Shown in pieces: positions 17,722 through 26,400 of a stretch of 64,000 nucleotides of DNA. The notes beneath the pieces were generated by a model. That model saw nothing but the letters and a program-made list of their open reading frames with translations. It had not been told where the DNA came from and ran no database searches. Numbering within the stretch: the stretch's first letter is position 1; the number at the start of each line of letters is the position of its first letter. This stretch comes from Sphingobium terrigena. GTDB taxonomy: Bacteria > Pseudomonadota > Alphaproteobacteria > Sphingomonadales > Sphingomonadaceae. Location of the stretch: positions 1-64,000 of the forward strand of contig NZ_QVRA01000019.1 in the NCBI RefSeq assembly GCF_003591655.1. Reading direction: 5' to 3'. Made by a program: the position numbers and the translations under genes.

Positions 17722-18212
17722 CGGACGTAGATGCAAGATGGGTAACGGTTTGCCGTTTTTTGGGCCGGGAGGCTCAAGCGCTCGATGAAAAAGACTGGGA
17801 TTCCTGGCTCGCACTCTATGCCGAGGACGCTGAATATTGGGTGCCTGCCTGGGATGACCGCGAACGCCTGACGGTCGATCCGCAACGTGAAATTTCCCTG
17901 ATTTATTACCATAATCGGGGCGGGCTGGAAGATAGGATCTTTCGCATCCGGACTGGTCGGTCTTCGGCTAGTACGCCTCCTCCTCGTACACAGCATATAT
18001 TTAGCCTGCTATCTCTGGAGGACACGGACGATGCGTTGCATGCGCGCACGTCATGGTCCGTGACATCGGTGCTTGAAGGGGATGTTACCGTCTACAGCGG
18101 AACCGCGCACTATGATCTCTCTCCGGCAGGCAATTCCTTCGTAATCAGGCGCAAGAAGACGATTGTTATCAACGACGTCGCGAAGACCATGCTCGATGTC
18201 TACAGCATCTAA
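17718..18212 (+). CDS. xylY: Benzoate/toluate dioxygenase-type beta subunit
   Basis: 164 residues beginning with TTG, which overlaps the alpha stop (TTGACG). Small-subunit features: FLGREAQALDEKDWDSWLALYAEDAEYWVPAW, LIYYHNRGGLEDRIFRIRTG, and the C-terminal FVIRRKKTIVIND. These are BenB/XylY hallmarks, including the RGGLEDR segment. It partners the alpha directly upstream. Confidence 0.86.
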   Translation: MTDVDARWVTVCRFLGREAQALDEKDWDSWLALYAEDAEYWVPAWDDRERLTVDPQREISLIYYHNRGGLEDRIFRIRTGRSSASTPPPRTQHIFSLLSLEDTDDALHARTSWSVTSVLEGDVTVYSGTAHYDLSPAGNSFVIRRKKTIVINDVAKTMLDVYSI

Positions 18213-19212
18213 CCGACTGATGGTCTCGTCAGGCCCTAGGCCGGTTGTTGGTACGCTGATAGGTGACCCAGCGGGTATCGGTCCGGAGGTTGTAGTCAAG
18301 GCCCTTGCAAGCGGTCTCGTTCACGACGAATCGGTCCCTGTTCTGGTCGGATCGGCCGCTGCCGTAGAGCGGGCTGTCGACTTCACAGGCGTGAAAGCGC
18401 GCGTTCGTATCATGAGATCGTTCGAGATGCCAAGCGACGATCGGGGCGTTATCGACGTGATTGATACCGGGGCCTTGCCCGCTGGGTTTCTACCGCTGGG
18501 CGAAGATACCGAGGCCGCGGGTCACGCCACCGCGGAATGGCTCGATCAACTGGACGCGCTAGCGCGAGACGGGTCCTTCGCGGCGACGATCATGGGTCCG
18601 ATCAGTACCGGCTCTCTCAAGATGGCAGGGAAGCTGGACAAAGTCATCAGCCCCACACCTGGTGAGAGCTATCTTGTTCTTTTGACCGGACCTTTACGAG
18701 TCGCGCATTTGACTGATCATATGCCCCTACGCCAAGTGATCGACGTCATAACGGCTGACTTGGTGGCTAGGGCTATCGGGCAGGTCAACGACGCCATGCG
18801 GTCCTGGGGCATTACCCACCCGAGGATTGTGGTTGCCGGGCTCAATCCCCATGCCATGGGCGACGAAGAGCGGCTCTCCATTGCGCCGGGTGTCGAGCAG
18901 GCGAAGGCCATGGGGATCGCCGTTGAAGGACCCGTCGCACCGGACTCGGTCTTCCGCCAGTGTATTGAGGGTCGCTACGACATGGTTTTGGCCATGTTCC
19001 ACGACCAGGGGCATATTGCCGTCAAGACGTGGGGATTTTCCGGCAACTGCGTGATCATGATGGGGCCGCCCTATCTCCACATGTCGGTTGCCCATGGCAC
19101 TGCCTATGACATCGTCGGCACTGGCAAGGCGGACTCTTCAATGATGCTCAGCGCGATGCGCATCTGCGGACAACTCGCATCGGGACAGGGCTTTGGAGGA
19201 GAAACGAAATGA
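18196..19212 (+). CDS. PdxA-family dehydrogenase, probable cis-diol dehydrogenase (TphB-like)
   Basis: 338 residues. PdxA-fold signatures: GDPAGIGPEVVVKAL at the N-terminus, MGPISTGSLKMAG, THLTDHMPLR-like HLTDHMPL, VAGLNPHAMGDE, and AMFHDQGHIAVK, the three His-containing metal motifs being intact. Vitamin B6 PdxA is one member; TphB, the terephthalate cis-diol dehydrogenase, is another. It sits between two oxygenase pairs and overlaps both neighbours, so oxidation/decarboxylation of a carboxylated cis-diol is the better guess. The start is 18196 or 18220. Confidence 0.75.
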   Translation: MSTASNRLMVSSGPRPVVGTLIGDPAGIGPEVVVKALASGLVHDESVPVLVGSAAAVERAVDFTGVKARVRIMRSFEMPSDDRGVIDVIDTGALPAGFLPLGEDTEAAGHATAEWLDQLDALARDGSFAATIMGPISTGSLKMAGKLDKVISPTPGESYLVLLTGPLRVAHLTDHMPLRQVIDVITADLVARAIGQVNDAMRSWGITHPRIVVAGLNPHAMGDEERLSIAPGVEQAKAMGIAVEGPVAPDSVFRQCIEGRYDMVLAMFHDQGHIAVKTWGFSGNCVIMMGPPYLHMSVAHGTAYDIVGTGKADSSMMLSAMRICGQLASGQGFGGETK

Positions 19213-20489
19213 ATTCCATCGGATGGGTAGAGGCCGAACGATCCACTCCGACGGCGATCGACTACAGGGTCTACCACGAGCCGGACGTCTTCGCCGCTGA
19301 GCAGCGAAACGTCTTCAAAGGTCGAACCTGGTGCTACCTGGGGCTCGATGCGGAAGTCCCCAATGCTGGCGATTTTCGAGCGACGCATGTCGGCGAAACA
19401 CCCGTGGTTTTGGTGCGTGGACGAGAGGGCCAGATTCATGCCTGGGTTAACCGATGCGCGCACAAAGGAGCAACGGTGTGCCGGTCGCTACGCGGCAACC
19501 AGGCAGATGGCGCGTTCGTCTGTGTATATCACCAGTGGGCATACGATGCCGAAGGTAAGCTGGTTGGCGTGCCGTTCCGGCGTGGCATGAAGGGCGTCGG
19601 GGGGTATGACAAGGATTTCGACCCGGCCAATCACTCGCTCGAAACGCTACGGGTTGAAAGCTACAAGGGGATGGTGTTCGGAACGTTTTCGTTGGAGATG
19701 GAGCCGCTTGAGGATTTCCTGGGTCCTGTGATGCGCAAATATATTGATAGGGTTTTCCATCGTCCAGTCAAAGTGCTGGGCTATGCACGTCAGTACATGT
19801 CCGGCAACTGGAAGCTCTATTCCGAAAACAGTCGGGATAGCTATCATGGTGCCTTGCTGCACCTGTTCTATCCAACCTTCGGCATCTATCGCCAAAGCCA
19901 GGACAGCGCCGGGGAGCTTGCCGAGCAAGGCTTCCATAACGTCTTTACCGTCTCAAAGCCTAAGGGTGACATCGATTATACGTCATTTGGTGACGAGGCC
20001 AATCGGGAGATGCAGGGGGCCACGAAATTGCAGGATGAAAGTCTACTCCAGTTCCGGCCGGAGATTGCAGATGATATCGGGCTGCATATTCAGTCGCTGT
20101 TTCCATCCGTTGTGCTGCAGCAGATCCAAAACACGCTGGCGACGCGACAGATCGTGACACATAGCGTTGACAAGACCGAACTGGTCTGGACCTATTTTGG
20201 TTACGCCGATGACGATGAGGAAACGACCCGACACCGGCTGCGCAACCTGAATTTGGTGGGACCTTCCGGGCTGATATCGATGGAGGACGGCGAGGCGGTT
20301 GAACTGTGCCAGCAAGGTACCGTTGGAGCGGAAGGCAAATACAACTTCATCGAAATGGGCGGGGATGACGTGCGCGGATACTACGCGCCGATGGGCATGG
20401 ATGAGAACGCCGTACGCGGGTTCTGGAAAGGATATCTGGAGCTGATGGACGATGCTTTAGCCCCTTCGACCGCGGAGGTGCTCGCGTGA
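19209..20489 (+). CDS. Rieske oxygenase alpha subunit (salicylate/anthranilate-hydroxylase type), second copy
   Basis: 426 residues. Rieske site CAHKGATVCRSL and CVYHQWAYD, with two extra residues in the spacer compared with the paralogue at 12949; iron site ENSRDSYHGALLH. It has the GVPFRRGMKGVGG insert of salicylate-hydroxylase large subunits. The start overlaps the PdxA-like stop (ATGA), and its stop overlaps the beta GTG start. Two such hydroxylases in one window suggests different substituted salicylates as substrates. Confidence 0.86.
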   Translation: MNSIGWVEAERSTPTAIDYRVYHEPDVFAAEQRNVFKGRTWCYLGLDAEVPNAGDFRATHVGETPVVLVRGREGQIHAWVNRCAHKGATVCRSLRGNQADGAFVCVYHQWAYDAEGKLVGVPFRRGMKGVGGYDKDFDPANHSLETLRVESYKGMVFGTFSLEMEPLEDFLGPVMRKYIDRVFHRPVKVLGYARQYMSGNWKLYSENSRDSYHGALLHLFYPTFGIYRQSQDSAGELAEQGFHNVFTVSKPKGDIDYTSFGDEANREMQGATKLQDESLLQFRPEIADDIGLHIQSLFPSVVLQQIQNTLATRQIVTHSVDKTELVWTYFGYADDDEETTRHRLRNLNLVGPSGLISMEDGEAVELCQQGTVGAEGKYNFIEMGGDDVRGYYAPMGMDENAVRGFWKGYLELMDDALAPSTAEVLA

Positions 20490-20965
20490 GCCTGGTTGAT
20501 CCCGTTCTACAGGGTCTTGTCGATTCTTTGAACGCTGCTTACGGTCTTTGCTTGGATGACGGACGGCTCGAGGAGTGGCCGGAGTTCTTCGTGGATGACT
20601 GTTTATATCAAGTGATAGCCCGCGAGAACGTGGACAACGGCTTTCCGGCTGCGGTCATGTATTGCGACAGCAAAGGCATGCTCGCCGACCGCGTGGTCGC
20701 GTTGCGTCGAGCCAACGTCTTTCCTGAACACTTCAGTCGCCACTTGATCTCGCGAGCGGTCCTAACGGCGGTCGATGCTCACGTGGTTACTGCTGAGGCG
20801 AGCTATGCCGTGCTGCAAACCCGTAACGACGGTGAGACGCGCATTTACAACGCGGGGAAGTATGTTGATCGGTTTCTTGTTGAGGACGGCGCTGCAATGC
20901 TCATGAGCCGAACGTGCGTCTACGATACCCACCGCATTGCCACCCTGCTGGCGACGCCGATCTGA
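20486..20965 (+). CDS. Rieske oxygenase beta subunit
   Basis: 159 residues with GTG start overlapping the alpha stop. LDDGRLEEWPEFFVDDCLYQVIARENVDNG and RHLISRAVL parallel the beta at 14234-14722, and the end TLLATPI is alike. It pairs with the alpha at 19209-20489. It is followed by 55 bp and a GST gene. Confidence 0.85.
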   Translation: MSLVDPVLQGLVDSLNAAYGLCLDDGRLEEWPEFFVDDCLYQVIARENVDNGFPAAVMYCDSKGMLADRVVALRRANVFPEHFSRHLISRAVLTAVDAHVVTAEASYAVLQTRNDGETRIYNAGKYVDRFLVEDGAAMLMSRTCVYDTHRIATLLATPI

Positions 20966-21020
20966 CAGTAGAGATTTTTCTGCGGTCGTTTTTACTGAAA
21001 GATGCAAGAGGAGAACCACA

Positions 21021-21626
21021 ATGCAGTTGTTCATCAGCCCCGGTGCCTGCTCGCTCGCTCCACATATTGCCCTTCTCGAAATTGGTGCGGATTTTGAAGC
21101 GGTAAAGGTCGATCTCGCCACCCGCAAGACCGACGCAGGCGACAATTTTTTGATGGTCAATTCCTCCGGGAAAGTCCCGGCCCTTGTCTTGGACAGTGGC
21201 CAAATTTTGACGGAAAATCCGGCTATTTTGCTTTATGTCGCTGATCAGAGTCCGTTATCTGGGCTGGCACCAAGCGAGGGGAGCCTTGAGCGCTATCAGT
21301 TTTTGAGCCGTCTCAACTTCCTAAGCTCTGAATTCCACAAGGCCTTTGTGCCCCTATTTGCTCCCGGAACGTCTGACGATCTCAAGGCGGCAGCAGCAGT
21401 ATCGGTCCAGAATCACCTTTCTCTGCTCGAAAAGGAGCTAACCGGTCGAGATTATTACGCCGGCAATGCGTTCAGCGTTGCGGATATTTACCTGTTCGTG
21501 ATGCTGGGATGGACGCGATATGTGGGGATCGATATGTCCGGCTATCCCGCACTTGGCGCTTATTCCGGCAAGATCGGTCAGCGTCCCGCAGTGGGGGCCG
21601 CGTTCAAAGCTGAGGGATTGGACTGA
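21021..21626 (+). CDS. bphK: Beta-class glutathione S-transferase (BphK-like)
   Basis: 201 residues. The N-terminus MQLFISPGACSLAPHIAL is the beta-class GST thiol-site motif with the conserved Cys, followed by NSSGKVPALVLDSGQILTENPAI for glutathione binding and the helical C-domain with FSVADIYLFVML. The ATG at 21021 follows AGAGGAGAACC. BphK-type GSTs accompany biphenyl and meta-cleavage operons and can dehalogenate ring-cleavage products. That activity is known for homologues, not shown here. Confidence 0.85.
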   Translation: MQLFISPGACSLAPHIALLEIGADFEAVKVDLATRKTDAGDNFLMVNSSGKVPALVLDSGQILTENPAILLYVADQSPLSGLAPSEGSLERYQFLSRLNFLSSEFHKAFVPLFAPGTSDDLKAAAAVSVQNHLSLLEKELTGRDYYAGNAFSVADIYLFVMLGWTRYVGIDMSGYPALGAYSGKIGQRPAVGAAFKAEGLD

Positions 21627-21666
21627 GCCTTCGCAAAATGCGTCTCGCAGGCACATAATCCGCGAC

Positions 21667-21752
21667 ATGCATTCCCCATTTGCAAATGCGTTCTCTTTAG
21701 TGCAATAATGAGTAAGTCGTTCGAAGCGTTCTAAGCAATGCATTTCCCATTT
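21667..21752 (+). promoter_or_regulatory. Two direct 15-bp repeats upstream of the meta operon
   Basis: ATGCATTCCCCATTT (21667-21681) and ATGCATTTCCCATTT (21738-21752) differ at one base and start 71 bp apart, about seven helical turns. The first runs into the palindrome CATTTGCAAATG (21677-21688). They lie in the 183-bp gap before xylF and could be tandem activator sites for the meta operon. The protein is unknown. Confidence 0.4.
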
Positions 21753-21809
21753 TAGCGACAGAAAATAGCGGCGCAGGAGTGTAGAAAATGATAGATTGGG
21801 AGAGCTAAG

Positions 21810-22658
21810 GTGGCCGTAACGAAAGATGTCGCGCGCCCCGAGATCGGCACGTCGCTGGTTGTCGATGGCAGTGTAACCAACTATCATGATGTGGGAGAGG
21901 GCGCTCCGGTTCTGCTGATCCACGGATCCGGTCCCGGAGTAACCGCTTGGGCTAATTGGCGGCTAAACATGCCTGAACTTGCCAAGCGTTTCCGCGTTAT
22001 CGCACCGGATATGTTTGGGTTCGGCTATTCCGATTCCAAGGGCAGGATCGAAGACAAGCAGGTCTGGGTCAGCCAGTTAGTCACCTTGCTTGACGAAATG
22101 GGTATCGACAAGGTGTCAATGGTCGGCAACTCGTTCGGCGGCGGTATTACCCTCGCTTTCATGATCGCCCATCCAGATCGCGTGGAACGGGCTGTGCTAA
22201 TGGGGCCGGCGGGCATTAATTTTCCGATCACACCGGCACTGGATCAAGTCTGGGGCTATGAACCATCGGTAGAGGCCATGCGCTCTTCTCTAAAGTTTCT
22301 GGCTTGGGATCAGAGCAGGCTGACGGAAGACCTGATCCAGTCCCGGTACGAAGCGAGCGCGCGACCGGACGCGCATGAGCCCTATCACGCGACCTTTGGC
22401 GGCGAAGACCGTCAGCGCAATGTAGCGATGTTGGCAAGCCGCGAAGAAGATATTGCCGCGTTGAAGCATGAGACACTGATCCTGCACGGTCGTTTCGATC
22501 AGGTCATTCCGTTGGACTCGAGTGTGCGCATGGCAAATCTGCTGCCCCGCGCCGACTTGCAGGTGTTCGGCGAGTGCGGCCATTGGGTCCAGATCGAACG
22601 GATGGCCAGTTTCAATCGAATTGTGTCTGAATTTTTCACGAACGGCCTGAAGGCCTGA
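21810..22658 (+). CDS. xylF: 2-hydroxymuconic semialdehyde hydrolase
   Basis: 282 residues, alpha/beta hydrolase of the meta-cleavage type. Oxyanion-hole HGSGPGVTAWANW, nucleophile elbow GNSFGGG (Ser about 109), acid in HGRFDQVIPLD, and catalytic His in GECGHWVQIE. It starts with GTG at 21810 after GGGAGAGC. It hydrolyses ring-cleavage products from 3-substituted catechols, the branch used for ketone products. First gene of the meta operon. Confidence 0.9.
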   Translation: MAVTKDVARPEIGTSLVVDGSVTNYHDVGEGAPVLLIHGSGPGVTAWANWRLNMPELAKRFRVIAPDMFGFGYSDSKGRIEDKQVWVSQLVTLLDEMGIDKVSMVGNSFGGGITLAFMIAHPDRVERAVLMGPAGINFPITPALDQVWGYEPSVEAMRSSLKFLAWDQSRLTEDLIQSRYEASARPDAHEPYHATFGGEDRQRNVAMLASREEDIAALKHETLILHGRFDQVIPLDSSVRMANLLPRADLQVFGECGHWVQIERMASFNRIVSEFFTNGLKA

Positions 22659-22677
22659 TTGGACTAGGAGAACTAGA

Positions 22678-23601
22678 ATGGCTTTGACCGGTGTACTCCG
22701 CCCTGGATATGTGCAGTTGCGGGTTCTGGACCTTGAAGAGTCCATCCTTCATTATCGCGACCGGATCGGTCTCAATCTCGTCAGCGTTGAAGGCGGTCGC
22801 GCCTTTTTCCAGGCTTTCGATGAGTTTGACCGCCACAGCATCATCCTGCGCGAGGCGGATTCGGCCGGTCTGGACAGAATGGGGTTCAAGGTCGCGAAGG
22901 ATTCGGACTTGGATCATTTTGCCGAGCGCCTGCTCGATGCGGGCGTGCATGTCGATGTCATTCCGGCCGGTGAGGAACCCGGGGTTGGGCGGAAGATCCG
23001 TTTCAATACGCCAACCGGACATATGTTCGACCTTTTTGCGGAAATGGAGCTGTCCGAAACCGGACCTGCAGTCCGAAATCCCGATGTCTGGATTGCCGAA
23101 CCGCGAGGAATGCGCGCGACGCGTTTTGATCATTGCGCACTCAACGGCGTGGACATTTCAGCAAGCGCCAAGATTTTCGTCGAAGCTCTGGACTTCTCAG
23201 TAACCGAGGAATTGGTCGACGAAGCCTCCGGTCAACGCCTCGGAATATTCCTGTCGTGCAGCAACAAGGCCCACGACGTCGCTTTTCTGGGATATCCGGA
23301 AGACGGCCGTATTCACCACACCTCTTTCTGCCTTGAATCCTGGCATGACGTCGGGCACGCAGCTGACATTATCAGCCGTTACGATATCTCGCTCGATATC
23401 GGGCCGACGCGCCATGGTATCACCCGCGGCCAGACGATCTATTTCTTCGACCCGTCCGGCAATCGCAACGAGACGTTCAGCGGCGGTTATTTCTACTATC
23501 CGGACAACCCACGCCGCATGTGGCAGGCCGAGAATGCCGGCAAGGCGATCTTCTATTATGAAAAGGCACTGAACGACCGCTTCATGACGGTCAATACCTG
23601 A
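22678..23601 (+). CDS. xylE: Catechol 2,3-dioxygenase
   Basis: 307 residues. Metal ligands: His in TRFDHCALNG (about 153), His in IHHTSFCLE (about 213), Glu in GNRNETFSGGY (about 264). The start LTGVLRPGYVQLRVLDLEES is typical of XylE/DmpB. It cleaves catechols next to the diol to give 2-hydroxymuconic semialdehydes. It sits 19 bp after xylF with an AGGAGAA ribosome site. The ferredoxin XylT encoded later in the operon would reactivate its oxidised iron. Confidence 0.93.
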   Translation: MALTGVLRPGYVQLRVLDLEESILHYRDRIGLNLVSVEGGRAFFQAFDEFDRHSIILREADSAGLDRMGFKVAKDSDLDHFAERLLDAGVHVDVIPAGEEPGVGRKIRFNTPTGHMFDLFAEMELSETGPAVRNPDVWIAEPRGMRATRFDHCALNGVDISASAKIFVEALDFSVTEELVDEASGQRLGIFLSCSNKAHDVAFLGYPEDGRIHHTSFCLESWHDVGHAADIISRYDISLDIGPTRHGITRGQTIYFFDPSGNRNETFSGGYFYYPDNPRRMWQAENAGKAIFYYEKALNDRFMTVNT

Positions 23602-23603
23602 CC

Positions 23604-24035
23604 ATGGACGGCCTGGTGACCATCCGGACAATCGGACACGCCCTTGCCGCTCAAGCGGTTTCGGCTTCGGTTGCCAAGGGACAGGAAGCCGGCTGCGCGG
23701 TCGTTGCCGCAGTCATCGGGGGAGGGGGCGATTTGGTGGCAATGCTGCGCGCGAGCGGCGCACCATTCCCCTCGTCGCAGATCGCTCAGGACAAGGCTTA
23801 TACCGCTGCCAGCTTCAGGGTTTCGACCCTTGAAGTGTACCAGATGGTAGCGGGCAATCCAGCTCTGAGCACCGGTCTGGCGATTCAACCGGGAATTGTA
23901 ATGTTCGGCGGAGGACTGCCGATCGTAATCGACGGCGAATTCGTCGGCGCAATCGGCGTCTCGGGTGGGTCTGAAGAACTCGATATTGCATGTGCGAACG
24001 CCGGCTTGTCAGCGATCGGCGGGCGACAGTACTAA
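23604..24035 (+). CDS. GlcG/HbpS-family protein
   Basis: 143 residues. A small alpha/beta protein with the family pattern VVAAVIGGGGDLVAMLRASGAPFPSSQIAQDKAYTAASF and PGIVMFGGGLPIVIDGEFVGAIGVSGGS. It begins 2 bp after xylE and precedes xylG, a position where sphingomonad meta operons often carry it. HbpS homologues bind haem or iron; the role here is unknown, and help in keeping the extradiol enzyme's iron site active is a guess. Confidence 0.8.
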   Translation: MDGLVTIRTIGHALAAQAVSASVAKGQEAGCAVVAAVIGGGGDLVAMLRASGAPFPSSQIAQDKAYTAASFRVSTLEVYQMVAGNPALSTGLAIQPGIVMFGGGLPIVIDGEFVGAIGVSGGSEELDIACANAGLSAIGGRQY

Positions 24036-24076
24036 GAAGTCTGCACATGCAGATAAGATTGGAACGAAGTAAGCAG

Positions 24077-25561
24077 ATGAACAGCAATATGTCTAGATCC
24101 GTGACCGACACCATTCTTAATTTCATCGCGGGTTCATATCGCGAGGGCGGGGATGGCAAGACGTTTGTCAACGTTAACCCGGCGACCGGCCGGGAGATTG
24201 GCACGGTTCATGAAGCGAGCGAAGCTGACGTGGCCGACGCTGTCGCGGCGGCAAAGGCAGCGCTCAATGGTCCGTGGGGCAGTATGACGACGGCCGAACG
24301 GCTTAAACTGATTAGTGCCGTAGCCACGGAGATCGAGCGTCGTTCGGACGACTTTCTCGAGGCCGAGGTAGCCGACACGGGCAAACCGCGTCACATTGCC
24401 TCGCACATCGACATTCCTCGCGGCGCCGCGAATTTTCGCATGTTCGCCGATGTCGTTGCGACCATGCCGACTGAATCGTTCAACACGCCGACGCCTGATG
24501 GCGGGCAGGCGATCAACTATGCCGTGCGCAAGCCCAAGGGCGTGATCGCGGTGATATGCCCGTGGAATTTTCCATTGCTGCTTATGACTTGGAAGGTCGG
24601 ACCCGCTCTGGCCTGCGGTAATACGGTGGTGGTCAAGCCGTCGGAAGAGACGCCCAGGACCGCGACCCTCTTGGGCGAGGTGATGAATGCAGTCGGGATG
24701 CCCGAGGGTGTGTTCAATGTCGTCCATGGTTTCGGCGCGGGTTCGGCTGGGGAATATCTGACTTCACACAAGGATGTCGACGCAATTACCTTCACCGGCG
24801 AGACCGGAACTGGCCAGGCGATCATGCAGAAGGCCGCTGTCGGGGTCCGGGACGTTTCTTTCGAGCTCGGCGGAAAGAATGCGGCGATCGTCTTTGCCGA
24901 CGCCGATCTCGACAAGGCAATCGAGGGACTTTCGCGCTCGGTCTTCCTCAACACCGGCCAGGTCTGCCTCGGCACGGAGAGGGTCTATGTCGAACGTCCG
25001 CTATACGACGAATTTGTCCGGCGGATGGCGCGGGCCGCAGAGGCGTTTAGACCCGGCGCCATCGGCGATCCGGCCTATCTTGGCCCGCTGATCAGCGCGG
25101 AGCACCGAGACAAGGTCCTCAACTATTACGCGAAAGCGATAGAAGAAGGGGCAACGGTCGTGGTCGGCGGCGGGATCCCCAAGATCGATGGAGAGCACGC
25201 GGACGGCTTCTATATCGAGCCAACATTATGGACCGGCCTTGCGCACGACAGCACCGTGATGCGCGAAGAAATCTTCGGACCATGCTGCGGGGTTATTCCG
25301 TTCGACACGGAGGATGAGGTCACCGCACTGGCCAACGACACCGCTTATGGTCTGTGCGCGACGGTATGGACCGAGAATGTCTCGCGCGCGCACCGGGTGG
25401 CTGCGACCATGCGCGTGGGCGTGTGCTGGGTCAACTGCTGGTTCCTGCGCGATTTGCGCACGGCATTTGGCGGATCGGGTCAATCCGGGATCGGCCGGGA
25501 GGGGGGCGTCCATAGCCTCGAATTCTACACTGAAACCGCAAATATCTGCCTGAAGCTTTGA
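24077..25561 (+). CDS. xylG: 2-hydroxymuconic semialdehyde dehydrogenase
   Basis: 494 residues. NAD-dependent dehydrogenase starting the oxalocrotonate branch. Seen: FIAGSYREGGDGKTF, VICPWNFPLLLMTWKVGPALACGNTVVVKPSE, TFTGETGTG, catalytic Glu in FELGGKNAAIVF, catalytic Cys in NTGQVCLGTERVYVE, and WVNCWFLRDLRTAFGG, the last being diagnostic of this subgroup. The start at 24077 (MNSNMS) is taken over upstream codons that overlap the previous gene. Confidence 0.92.
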   Translation: MNSNMSRSVTDTILNFIAGSYREGGDGKTFVNVNPATGREIGTVHEASEADVADAVAAAKAALNGPWGSMTTAERLKLISAVATEIERRSDDFLEAEVADTGKPRHIASHIDIPRGAANFRMFADVVATMPTESFNTPTPDGGQAINYAVRKPKGVIAVICPWNFPLLLMTWKVGPALACGNTVVVKPSEETPRTATLLGEVMNAVGMPEGVFNVVHGFGAGSAGEYLTSHKDVDAITFTGETGTGQAIMQKAAVGVRDVSFELGGKNAAIVFADADLDKAIEGLSRSVFLNTGQVCLGTERVYVERPLYDEFVRRMARAAEAFRPGAIGDPAYLGPLISAEHRDKVLNYYAKAIEEGATVVVGGGIPKIDGEHADGFYIEPTLWTGLAHDSTVMREEIFGPCCGVIPFDTEDEVTALANDTAYGLCATVWTENVSRAHRVAATMRVGVCWVNCWFLRDLRTAFGGSGQSGIGREGGVHSLEFYTETANICLKL

Positions 25562-25565
25562 GATC

Positions 25566-26378
25566 ATGAACATGGAAAGCACGATAGACCCTCAGGTCAT
25601 TCAACAAGCCGCCGAATTGTTGCGCGGCGCAGCGATAAGCGGAACGCCCGTAACGCCGGTACGCGATCTCATATCGGCCGGTGGCGTTGATGCGGCCTAT
25701 GCCGTGCAGGAGGTCAATACGCGACACTATCTCGACAGCGGTCGAAGGCTGGTTGGCCGCAAGATCGGCCTTACTTCGCTTGCGGTCCAAAGGCAGCTTG
25801 GTGTCGATCAGCCCGATTACGGTATGCTGTTTGCCGATATGGACGTTCCCGAGGGCATACCGATCTCACTTAATCAGGTCATTCAACCCAAGGTTGAGGC
25901 GGAGATCGCCATCGTCATCGGCCGCGACCTTCTCTATCCGGACCTTACGACTGCCGAAATGATCCGAGCGGTGGAATATGTCGTGCCGGCGATCGAGATC
26001 GTCGATAGCCGTGTAGCCAACTGGGACATTCGCATCTGGGATACTGTGGCCGATAATGCCTCCAGCGGCCTGTTTGTGCTGGGAGCCGTCCCGCGCAAAC
26101 TCGAGGCGCTCGACTTGCGCGAGTGCGGAATGGTCATGGAGATCAAGAGTGAGCCTGTTTCAGTCGGGGCAGGCATCGCCTGCCTGGGCAGCCCGATCAC
26201 CGCATCGTTGTGGCTGGCGCGGGTCATGGCGCGCGTCGGGCGTCCGTTGCTCGAAGGCGACGTGATCCTGTCGGGCGCACTCGGGCCCATGGCGGGGGTG
26301 AGCCGCGGCGATGTTGTGGAAGCAAGAATTAACGGAGTCGGAACGGTACGGGCGGCCTTCGCCGCCGACGCCGTCTGA
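25566..26378 (+). CDS. xylJ: 2-hydroxypenta-2,4-dienoate hydratase
   Basis: 270 residues, FAH-like hydratase fold. GRKIGLTSLAVQRQLGVDQPDYGMLFADM, QPKVEAEIAIVIGRDL (metal-binding Glu pair), IEIVDSRVANW and DNASSGLFVLG are typical of XylJ/MhpD. It adds water to 2-hydroxypentadienoate to give 4-hydroxy-2-oxovalerate, shared by both meta branches. It begins 4 bp after xylG. Confidence 0.9.
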   Translation: MNMESTIDPQVIQQAAELLRGAAISGTPVTPVRDLISAGGVDAAYAVQEVNTRHYLDSGRRLVGRKIGLTSLAVQRQLGVDQPDYGMLFADMDVPEGIPISLNQVIQPKVEAEIAIVIGRDLLYPDLTTAEMIRAVEYVVPAIEIVDSRVANWDIRIWDTVADNASSGLFVLGAVPRKLEALDLRECGMVMEIKSEPVSVGAGIACLGSPITASLWLARVMARVGRPLLEGDVILSGALGPMAGVSRGDVVEARINGVGTVRAAFAADAV

Positions 26379-26400
26379 AGATTGGAAGAGAAACAAGCAT

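Noticed and set aside
21650..21663. GGCACATAATCCGC before xylF as sigma-54 promoter
   Set aside because: Spacing fits but the -12 part (CCGC) is poor; left as a weak possibility.
22025..22476. Minus-strand open frames inside xylF
   Set aside because: Antisense to a gene with a complete catalytic triad; no motifs of their own.
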